Positions 25,986 to 32,874 of a stretch of 64,000 nt of DNA are shown one piece after another. How positions within the stretch are numbered: position 1 is the first letter of the stretch; the number at the start of each line of letters is the position of its first letter. The stretch comes from Schnuerera sp. xch1 (GTDB taxonomy: Bacteria; Bacillota; Clostridia; Tissierellales; Tepidimicrobiaceae). The notes under the pieces were generated by a model. It had not been told where the DNA came from, ran no database searches, and saw only the letters and a list, made by a program, of their open reading frames with translations. The stretch covers positions 124,001 through 188,000 of the forward strand of contig NZ_JAIOUP010000001.1 in assembly GCF_019931165.1 (NCBI RefSeq). The letters run 5' to 3'. Both the position numbers and the translations under genes were made by a program.

Positions 25986-25999
25986 CCACCAATGGGTGG
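25986..25999 (+). terminator. Weak hairpin after aroH
   Basis: CCACC pairs with GGTGG around AATG and is followed by TTATTATTTTG. The 5-bp stem is short, so only partial termination is expected. Confidence 0.3.
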
Positions 26000-26023
26000 T
26001 TATTATTTTGTTAGGAGGTTAAT

Positions 26024-26683
26024 ATGAATAATAGGTTGGTTATAGCAGTTGATGGTCCTGCAGGTGCAGGTAAAAGTACAATAGCTAAAAAAATTGCTAA
26101 GATATTAAATATAGAATATATTGATACTGGTGCAATGTATAGAGCATTAACATTAAAAATTTTAAAATCTAATATCAAAGTAAATGATATAAAAGAGATT
26201 TTAAAATTGATGGAATCTACTTCTATTAGTTTTAAAGAAAATCATATATATTTAGATGAGATGAAGGTTGACACAGAAATTAGAAAGAATATTATTAATA
26301 ATAATGTTTCGTGTATAGCTAAAATCAAAGAAGTAAGGGAAAAAATGGTGGAAATGCAACGAAGACTATCAGAATCAAATAATGTTATTATGGATGGTAG
26401 AGATATTGCTACAGTAGTACTTCCAAATGCTAACTATAAATTTTTTATTACTGCATCAGTCGAAGAACGAGCACGAAGAAGATATAAGGAATTATTAGAA
26501 AAAGATAACAAAGATATTACTTATGAACAAGTTTTGGATGAGATCAAGATAAGAGATAAAATTGATAGTACCAGAGAAATTGCCCCCTTAAAAGTAACCG
26601 CAGACGCATACGTAGTTGATACAACAAACATGACGATAGATCAATGTGTAGATAAAATAATCAGTATAATTGAAGGGAGGTAA
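26024..26683 (+). CDS. cmk: Cytidylate kinase
   Basis: Cmk phosphorylates CMP and dCMP. The 219 residues have the P-loop GPAGAGKST (about 10-18), DTGAMYRA (about 36-43) and the MDGRDIATVV (about 125-134) and RARRRYKE motifs. ATG 26024 follows TTAGGAGG. cmk, plsC and ispH-S1 form a compact operon (gaps of 4 and 11 bases), the arrangement seen in many clostridia. Confidence 0.96.
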   Translation: MNNRLVIAVDGPAGAGKSTIAKKIAKILNIEYIDTGAMYRALTLKILKSNIKVNDIKEILKLMESTSISFKENHIYLDEMKVDTEIRKNIINNNVSCIAKIKEVREKMVEMQRRLSESNNVIMDGRDIATVVLPNANYKFFITASVEERARRRYKELLEKDNKDITYEQVLDEIKIRDKIDSTREIAPLKVTADAYVVDTTNMTIDQCVDKIISIIEGR

Positions 26684-26687
26684 CTAG

Positions 26688-27272
26688 TTGTATTTTTATA
26701 AAATTATAAAATTCTTTTTATCATTAATACTTAAGATATTTTATAGAATTGAAACTAAAGGTCTTGATAATATTCCGAAACATGGAAGAGCGGTATTATG
26801 TTCAAACCACTTAAATATTTTAGATCCAATTGTTTTAGCTATAGCTATTCCTAGAACTATTTCTTTTATGGCTAAGAAGGAATTGTTTAGAAATAAATTT
26901 TTAGCAAATGTATTGCGTTTATTAACTGCTTTTCCTGTAGATAGAGAAGGATCTGATCTATCAGCTATAAGAACGTCTTTAAAAATTTTACAAAATGAAA
27001 GAGTTTTAGGTATTTTCCCTGAAGGTACTAGAAAATCAAAAATGGATTTGGAATCTGTAAAACCTGGTATAGGTTTAATTAGTATTAAAGCTAAATCACC
27101 AATTATTCCTGTAGCTATTCAGTCTAACTATAGGTTGTTTAGTAAAATAAAAATAAGAATAGGACAACCTATTTATCTAAATGATTATTATGGACAAAAG
27201 TTAAAGACACAAGATTATATAAAAATAAGTAAAGATATATTAAAATCTATATATTCATTAAAAAATTCCTAG
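26688..27272 (+). CDS. plsC: 1-acyl-sn-glycerol-3-phosphate acyltransferase
   Basis: PlsC acylates lysophosphatidic acid to phosphatidic acid at the inner face of the membrane. The 194 residues have an N-terminal hydrophobic segment (about 1-18), the catalytic NHLNILDP (NHxxxxD) and FPEGTRKS motifs. TTG 26688 follows AAGGGAGG, four bases after the cmk stop. Confidence 0.93.
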   Translation: MYFYKIIKFFLSLILKIFYRIETKGLDNIPKHGRAVLCSNHLNILDPIVLAIAIPRTISFMAKKELFRNKFLANVLRLLTAFPVDREGSDLSAIRTSLKILQNERVLGIFPEGTRKSKMDLESVKPGIGLISIKAKSPIIPVAIQSNYRLFSKIKIRIGQPIYLNDYYGQKLKTQDYIKISKDILKSIYSLKNS

Positions 27273-27283
27273 GAGGAAAAAAC

Positions 27284-29257
27284 GTGAAGATATATTTAGC
27301 GAAAAATGCAGGATATTGTTTTGGAGTTAAAAGAGCTGTAGAAATAGCTGAAAAAACAATAGAAGAATCAAAAGATGTAAATGTTAGTTCATTAGGTCCT
27401 TTAACTCATAATCCTCAAGTAGTAAATAAGTTTAGTGAAAAAGGGTTAAGAGTTATCGATAAAATTGATAATTTAGATGGTGATAAAATAATTATTAGAT
27501 CACATGGTATCCCATATAATATACAAAAGAAAATTGAAGATTCGAATATCGAACTAATAGATTGTACATGTCCTTATGTAAAATCTATCCATAAAAAAGT
27601 TGAAGAATATAATAAAAAAGGATACCAAGTTATTATTGTAGGTGATAGAAATCATCCCGAGGTTATTGGAATAAATGGATGGTGTAATAATGAAGCTATA
27701 GTTGTTAATAGTGAAGAAGATGCAATAAATATTATTAATTATGACAAAATTTGTGTGGTTTCGCAAACAACAAATACTTTAGAAAAATTTGAAAAACTTT
27801 CAAATATAATATCCAACAAAGGTAATGAAGTTAAAATATTTAATACAATTTGTAATGCTACTAATAAAAGGCAAACTGCATGTAAAGAATTAGCAAGCAA
27901 TGTTGAAGCGATGATTGTAATAGGAGGCTATAATAGCTCTAATACAAATAAATTAGTAGAAATTAGCAAAAAATATTGTGATAATGTATACCATATTGAA
28001 GTATCTAAAGATTTACCTTTACAAGACCTATTAAAATTTAATAAAATAGGAGTAACCGCAGGTGCTTCCACACCTGATTGGATAATTAAGGAGGTTGTTA
28101 ATACAATGAACAATATTAATGATAAAAACGAAGAAATAATGGAAGCAATTGAAAACACACTTGTCAAAATTAACAGAGGAGATATTGTAAAGGGTAAAGT
28201 TATTTATGTAACTGACAACGAAATAATGGTAAATATAAATTATAAATCTGATGGTATAATAACTAAGGAAGAGATAACAGATGAGCCAGATGTAAAACCT
28301 AAAGATATTTTCAAAGAAGGAGATACATTAGATGTATATGTAGTTAGATTGGATGATGGCGAAGGGAATGTAGTGCTTTCTTTAAAAAGATTAGAAATTA
28401 TTAAAGGCTGGAATGAATTAGAGAATAGTTATAAAAATGGTGAAAAAGTCGAATGTAAAGTACTAACCAATGTAAAAGGTGGACTAACTGTAATAGTTAA
28501 TGGTATAAAAGGTTTTATGCCAGCATCACATATTTCTTTAGATTATATTGATGATTTGAGTGTATATAAAAACAAGAAGTTAATAGCTAAAATTATTGAT
28601 TTGGATAGTAAAAGAAAAAGAGTGATACTATCAAGTAAGGTAGTAGAAAAAGAAAACTTACAAAAAAAGAGAAAAGATCTATGGGATAGTCTTGAAGTTA
28701 ATAAGATAATAGAAGGAAAAGTAGAAAGGCTAACAGATTTTGGAGCATTTGTTGACATTGGTGGACTAGATGGTCTTGTGCATATTTCTGATTTATCATG
28801 GGCTAGGATAAATCATCCTTCAGATGTTGTAAATATTGGTGATAAGATTACTGTTCAAGTACTAGATTTTAATAAAGAGAAAAATAGAATATCTTTAGGA
28901 TTGAAACAAATATTACCTAAACCATGGGATGTATTTATTAAAAATAGAAACGTTGGAGATGTAGTATCAGGAAAAGTTGTTAACGTTTTAGATTTTGGAG
29001 CATTTGTGAGATTAGCAGAAGGTGTTGATGGATTAATTCATATTTCACAAATTTCTAAAGAACATGTACAAAAACCATCTGACAAATTAAAAGTTGGTAA
29101 TACAGTTACTGTTAAAATAATTGATATAAATGAAGAAGAACAGAGAATTAGTTTAAGCATAAAAGCTTTGGAAGAACAAAATGATGAAAAACTAACTGAA
29201 AAAATTGAAAATGAAGATATAGATGTTAAAATTGAAGATATCATAAGTGAAAAATAA
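27284..29257 (+). CDS. ispH: Bifunctional IspH - ribosomal protein S1 fusion
   Basis: The 657-residue protein joins two functions. Residues 1-280 are HMB-PP reductase of the non-mevalonate isoprenoid pathway, with the [4Fe-4S] ligands C12, C96 and C190 and the substrate loops THNPQVV and RNHPEV. Residues about 290-635 hold four S1 RNA-binding domains (about 293-370, 380-450, 467-537 and 552-622; GxxxxxxxFGAFV seen in the last two). The fusion is established in Clostridia. GTG 27284 follows AGGAGG. The C-terminal tail is acidic. Promoter and function of the S1 part apart from IspH cannot be judged here. Confidence 0.95.
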   Translation: MKIYLAKNAGYCFGVKRAVEIAEKTIEESKDVNVSSLGPLTHNPQVVNKFSEKGLRVIDKIDNLDGDKIIIRSHGIPYNIQKKIEDSNIELIDCTCPYVKSIHKKVEEYNKKGYQVIIVGDRNHPEVIGINGWCNNEAIVVNSEEDAINIINYDKICVVSQTTNTLEKFEKLSNIISNKGNEVKIFNTICNATNKRQTACKELASNVEAMIVIGGYNSSNTNKLVEISKKYCDNVYHIEVSKDLPLQDLLKFNKIGVTAGASTPDWIIKEVVNTMNNINDKNEEIMEAIENTLVKINRGDIVKGKVIYVTDNEIMVNINYKSDGIITKEEITDEPDVKPKDIFKEGDTLDVYVVRLDDGEGNVVLSLKRLEIIKGWNELENSYKNGEKVECKVLTNVKGGLTVIVNGIKGFMPASHISLDYIDDLSVYKNKKLIAKIIDLDSKRKRVILSSKVVEKENLQKKRKDLWDSLEVNKIIEGKVERLTDFGAFVDIGGLDGLVHISDLSWARINHPSDVVNIGDKITVQVLDFNKEKNRISLGLKQILPKPWDVFIKNRNVGDVVSGKVVNVLDFGAFVRLAEGVDGLIHISQISKEHVQKPSDKLKVGNTVTVKIIDINEEEQRISLSIKALEEQNDEKLTEKIENEDIDVKIEDIISEK

Positions 29258-29261
29258 TAAA

Positions 29262-29387
29262 AATGTAAAGGGTTTCGATGTATAATAAATTCATTATTGT
29301 TAAAAATAATGGGTGTGACCTCTCAAACTACATCAAGACCCCCTTTACATTATTATTTCTGTGGTTGTATGCCACAGAAATTTTTTA
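29262..29387 (+). ncRNA. Structured RNA candidate behind ispH-S1
   Basis: Arms 29262-29272 and 29341-29351 pair perfectly (11 bp). Inside, GATGTA (29277-29282) pairs with TACATC (29329-29334), giving an almost continuous long helix, and ATTATT/AATAAT (29293-29298, 29305-29310) caps one side. A single-stranded block GGGTGTGACCTCTCAAAC (29311-29328) remains in the loop. A perfect intrinsic terminator follows at 29356-29386. The layout fits a roughly 125-base RNA or a processed 3'-UTR of ispH. I cannot assign it to a known family. Confidence 0.5.
29356..29386 (+). terminator. Intrinsic terminator after the structured RNA
   Basis: TTTCTGTGG pairs with CCACAGAAA around TTGTATG and is followed by TTTTTT. 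Confidence 0.9.
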
Positions 29388-29445
29388 TAGCAATTTATGA
29401 TTCTTTTTTTAATTGCTAATATACAAGAATTATAAGGGGATTGCC

Positions 29446-30234
29446 ATGAATAATTATGAAATTTTTAAAAAAAATATTAATAAACTAACCAATATTGATT
29501 TAAATTATTATAAAGAAAAACAAATGATAAGAAGAATTACTTCTTTGATGAAAAGAAATGGGATTGATAGTTTTGATCAATATTATCTTAAATTGAAATC
29601 AGATAAAACTTTGTTAGATCAATTTATAAACCATCTTACAATCAATGTTTCTGAATTTTATAGAAATATGTCTCAATGGAGAGTTTTAGAAAAAGAAATA
29701 TTGCCTGATTTGATTAAAAGTTCAAAAAATACCTTAAATGTATGGAGCTCTGCTTGTTCAACAGGAGAGGAACCGTATTCATTGATAATGCTTTTAACTA
29801 AATTTTATGATCTAGATGAAATAGAAATATTAGCAACGGATATAGATGATGAAGCTTTAGAAAAAGCTATGGTTGGACTTTATAATGAAAAAGCACTAGT
29901 GAATCTGTCAAAAGAATTTAAACTTAAATATTTTGACAAAGTCGAAAACTCTTACAGAATAAGAGATAAAATAAAGAAACATGTAAAATTTAAAAAATTA
30001 GACTTATTAAAAGATCCTTTTCCTAAAAATATAGATTTGTTAATATGTAGAAATGTTATGATATATTTTACAGACGAAGCTAAAAGTTTATTATATGAGA
30101 AATTTTACAATAGTTTAAGAAAAAATGGTGTTTTTTTTGTAGGTAGTACAGAACAAATACTTAGGCCCGAAAAATATAATTTTAAATCCATTAAGACTTT
30201 TTTTTATAGAAAATTAAATAATATATCTGAATGA
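29446..30234 (+). CDS. cheR: CheR-type protein-glutamate methyltransferase
   Basis: CheR methylates glutamates of chemoreceptors with SAM. The 262 residues show the alpha-helical N-terminal domain (1-75), NVSEFYRN, the SAM motif WSSACSTGEEPYS (about 99-111) and LLICRNVMIYF (about 195-205). It is encoded apart from other chemotaxis genes here, which is common in clostridia. ATG 29446 follows AAGGGGA. No GYREF-interaction tail is visible. A palindromic terminator ends the gene. Confidence 0.93.
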   Translation: MNNYEIFKKNINKLTNIDLNYYKEKQMIRRITSLMKRNGIDSFDQYYLKLKSDKTLLDQFINHLTINVSEFYRNMSQWRVLEKEILPDLIKSSKNTLNVWSSACSTGEEPYSLIMLLTKFYDLDEIEILATDIDDEALEKAMVGLYNEKALVNLSKEFKLKYFDKVENSYRIRDKIKKHVKFKKLDLLKDPFPKNIDLLICRNVMIYFTDEAKSLLYEKFYNSLRKNGVFFVGSTEQILRPEKYNFKSIKTFFYRKLNNISE

Positions 30235-30255
30235 AGGTTTAATTTAAGATATTGA

Positions 30256-30303
30256 TTACAAAATTAAAAGAACTGAAATATTTCAGTTCTTTTAATTTTG
30301 TAA
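30256..30303. terminator. Perfect 48-base palindrome after cheR
   Basis: 24-base arms (30256-30279 and 30280-30303) are exact reverse complements. The right arm contains CTTTTAATTTTG. It should stop transcription in either direction. Confidence 0.8.
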
Positions 30304-30382
30304 AAAAAAAAGAAATAAAAGAAGAATTCAGGGAGAATATATCAGTATCTATCAAATAAAATATTAATTTTTGTAAAGGAAT

Positions 30383-30412
30383 TTGAAAAATATTAAAGAA
30401 TACTTATATAAT
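30383..30412 (+). promoter_or_regulatory. Promoter of the MerR/coiled-coil gene
   Basis: TTGAAA (30383-30388), an 18-base spacer and TATAAT (30407-30412), 23 bases before the ATG. Confidence 0.6.
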
Positions 30413-30435
30413 ACTGTTTTTAAGGGGGCAATATA

Positions 30436-31026
30436 ATGGTAGAAGTTGATAAACAATATACTATATCTGAAGTAGCTGAAATAACAGGATACCTTCCTCA
30501 TGTGCTTAGATATTATGAAAAAGAATTTGAATTAGATATACCAAGGAATCAATCTAATCATAGGTATTATACTTACTCTGAAATTGAATTATTTACGTAT
30601 ATAAAATCTCTTCAAGATAAAGGTTTTAGTAATAAACAAATAAAATTAATCTTAAAATCACCAGAGGTATTAGTAACTTGTAACGAAGAAACTGCTTTAA
30701 CAAATATTAGTAATTCAGAAGGTATGGATACTATTGAATTGGCTAATGAAATCAGTCAGAATTTACAGGAAAAATTCTTCCATCAACTTGAGGAAATACT
30801 TGAAAGTAATAAAGATTATAATGCGCAAGTAGTAAAAGAGCTAAAAGATGAAATAACAGCATTAAGAAGTGAATTAAGTAGCAAAGAGAGAGATGTACTA
30901 ATCTGTGAAAATGCAAAATTGAAGATGAAAGTGAAGGAAAAATCTTATGAAGTTGCAACATTAAAAGAAAAAATTAAGAAATTAGAAGAGAATAAAAGTT
31001 TCTTTCATAAATTGTTTAATAAGTGA
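30436..31026 (+). CDS. MerR-type DNA-binding protein with long C-terminal coiled coil
   Basis: A 196-residue protein. Residues 5-75 form a MerR winged-helix domain (ISEVAEITGYLPHVLRYYE, HRYYTYSEIELF). The rest has no effector domain; from about 105 to 190 it is a coiled coil (EILESNKDYNAQVVKELK, VATLKEKIKKLEEN). This build is that of B. subtilis RacA, which anchors the chromosome at the pole in sporulation, but I see no sequence proof of orthology. A transcriptional regulator is the alternative. ATG 30436 follows AAGGGGG, with its own sigma-A promoter. Confidence 0.85.
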   Translation: MVEVDKQYTISEVAEITGYLPHVLRYYEKEFELDIPRNQSNHRYYTYSEIELFTYIKSLQDKGFSNKQIKLILKSPEVLVTCNEETALTNISNSEGMDTIELANEISQNLQEKFFHQLEEILESNKDYNAQVVKELKDEITALRSELSSKERDVLICENAKLKMKVKEKSYEVATLKEKIKKLEENKSFFHKLFNK

Positions 31027-31163
31027 GTAGTTTTTATTTAAATAACGCGTGAATTATATGAATCAAAACCTGCAATTCAAGAAGTAATATGAATAAAAAT
31101 ATAGTATTATTACGCACATTATGCAACAATCAAAAAGTGAACATTTAATTTTCTGAAATTACC

Positions 31164-31192
31164 TTGCAATTTATTCGAATTTATGTTATTAT
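31164..31192 (+). promoter_or_regulatory. Sigma-A promoter of the cysteine-rich small protein
   Basis: TTGCAA (31164-31169), exactly 17 bases, then TATTAT (31187-31192), 32 bases before the ATG. The stretch 31027-31163 before it holds nothing I recognise. Confidence 0.65.
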
Positions 31193-31224
31193 TAATTTGA
31201 ATAAAACGTAAGGAGACGATACCT

Positions 31225-31371
31225 ATGAAACAAAATAATAAGCCAATTAAATTCAATGAGAAACATAATAATAAAAGATGTGGTGCGATTACTTGCATTA
31301 ATAATATTTGTGGACAATGTAATGTCGAGGAATGTGATCTTTATGAAAAAGTACTTATACAGGAACATTAA
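31225..31371 (+). CDS. Small cysteine-rich protein (48 residues)
   Basis: A short reading frame with a good ribosome-binding site (AAGGAGA, eight bases before the ATG), its own promoter and a terminator behind it. The protein has five cysteines (C19, C24, C29, C32 and C37; CX4CX4CX2CX4C) in its middle, flanked by charged ends, with no signal peptide. The pattern suggests binding of a metal such as zinc or an Fe-S cluster. I do not recognise the family. It is distinct in pattern from SCIFF peptides. The complete expression signals make it a likely real gene. Confidence 0.75.
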   Translation: MKQNNKPIKFNEKHNNKRCGAITCINNICGQCNVEECDLYEKVLIQEH

Positions 31372-31437
31372 ATAAAGGTTCTAAAAAATTTTTATAATAT
31401 TTTATAATATTGGTAATCTATTACTGTTATCAATAGA

Positions 31438-31491
31438 ATATTGAATAAGAAAAGACTAGGGGCACCCCCCTAGTCTTTTCTTATTCAATAT
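31438..31491. terminator. Terminator with 25-bp perfect stem
   Basis: Arms 31438-31462 and 31467-31491 are exact reverse complements around CACC; the top of the stem is GGGG/CCCC and the base AT-rich, with CTTTTCTTATT in the right arm. It ends the small cysteine-rich gene and shields miaB. Confidence 0.85.
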
Positions 31492-31534
31492 GTTATTATA
31501 TTTTTATACTATTATATGAGGTGAATGAATGTAA

Positions 31535-32857
31535 ATGAAGAAAAAAACTTATTTTATACAAACTTATGGATGTCAGATGAATGAACATGACTCAGAAAAG
31601 ATATCCTGGTTATTAGAAAATATGAAATATATAAAAGCAGATAATAAAGAAAAAAGCGATTTGATTATATATAATACTTGCCTTGTTAGAGAAAATGCTG
31701 AGCTAAAAGTGTATGGACAATTAGGAGCATTAAAAAATTTAAAAAGAAAAAATCCGAAATTAATAATTGCAGTTTGTGGTTGTATGATGCAAACAGAAAA
31801 AGCGCGAAATGTAATATTATCAAAATATAAACATGTAGATATTATATTTGGTACTAATAATATTCATAAACTACCACAGCTTATTAATAGGTATAAACAA
31901 ACTGGAAAAACAGTAGTAGATATTGAAGAGGAAAATCAAGAAATAGTAGAGAATATTGAATCCAATAGAAAATATTCTTTTAAGGCTTTTGTTGATATAA
32001 TGTATGGATGCAATAATTTCTGCACATATTGTATTGTTCCCTATACTAGAGGTAGAGAAAAAAGTAGAGACCCTAAAGATATCATCGATGAAATAAAAAA
32101 GTTAGCACAGGCTGGATATAAGGAAATAACTCTATTGGGTCAAAATGTAAATTCTTATGGTAAAACATTAAATTATAGCTATACATTTGCTCAATTATTA
32201 AAGGATATTAATAAAATTAAGGGTATTGAGAGGATAAGATTCATGACATCTCATCCTAAGGATCTATCTGATGAACTAATTGAAGTTATGGCTGAGTTAG
32301 ATAAAGTATGTGAACAGTTACATTTACCAGTTCAATCTGGAAGCAATAGAATTCTCAAATCTATGAACAGAAAATACACTAGGGAAGATTATTTACAATT
32401 AATAAATAAAATAAAGAAAGCTATACCAAATATATCAATATCTACTGATATTATTGTAGGATTTCCAGGAGAAACAGAGGAAGATTTTAATGAAACTTTA
32501 GATTTTGTAAAACAGATTAAATATGATTCAGCTTTTACTTTCCTATATTCTACAAGAAAAGGAACTATTGCTGCAAAAATGGAAAATCAAGTTCCTGATA
32601 CAGTTAAGCATGAAAGGTTCCAAAGACTATTAGATACCTTATATCCAATATTTTATGAGGAAAATCTAAAGTATCTGAATAAAACTGTAGAAGTATTAGT
32701 GGAAGAAGTAAGTAAAAATAATGAAGATGTATTAACCGGAAGGACTAGAACAGGTAAACTTATCCACTTTAAAGGAGATGAAAACTTAATAGGAAAAATG
32801 GTTAATGTAAAAATAAAAACAGCTAAATCATTTACATTAGAAGGGTATATAATTTAA
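31535..32857 (+). CDS. miaB: tRNA-2-methylthio-N6-dimethylallyladenosine synthase
   Basis: MiaB is the radical-SAM enzyme that adds the methylthio group to i6A37 of tRNA. The 440 residues have the N-terminal MTTase domain with three cluster cysteines (YGCQMN, TCLVRE, CGCM), the radical-SAM motif CNNFCTYC (about 154-161) and a C-terminal TRAM domain. ATG 31535 follows TGAGGTGA. The gene starts the block miaB-mutS-mutL-miaA-hfq, and MiaA at the other end makes its substrate i6A37. Confidence 0.97.
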   Translation: MKKKTYFIQTYGCQMNEHDSEKISWLLENMKYIKADNKEKSDLIIYNTCLVRENAELKVYGQLGALKNLKRKNPKLIIAVCGCMMQTEKARNVILSKYKHVDIIFGTNNIHKLPQLINRYKQTGKTVVDIEEENQEIVENIESNRKYSFKAFVDIMYGCNNFCTYCIVPYTRGREKSRDPKDIIDEIKKLAQAGYKEITLLGQNVNSYGKTLNYSYTFAQLLKDINKIKGIERIRFMTSHPKDLSDELIEVMAELDKVCEQLHLPVQSGSNRILKSMNRKYTREDYLQLINKIKKAIPNISISTDIIVGFPGETEEDFNETLDFVKQIKYDSAFTFLYSTRKGTIAAKMENQVPDTVKHERFQRLLDTLYPIFYEENLKYLNKTVEVLVEEVSKNNEDVLTGRTRTGKLIHFKGDENLIGKMVNVKIKTAKSFTLEGYII

Positions 32858-32874
32858 ATTCGGAGGTTTTAATT

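Noticed and set aside
29262-29387. Riboswitch or known housekeeping RNA (SRP RNA, 6S RNA, tmRNA) behind ispH-S1
   Set aside because: The sequence lacks the SRP GGAA-loop motif and the tmRNA ends, is too short for 6S RNA, and lies behind a gene ending rather than in a long leader with an expression platform.
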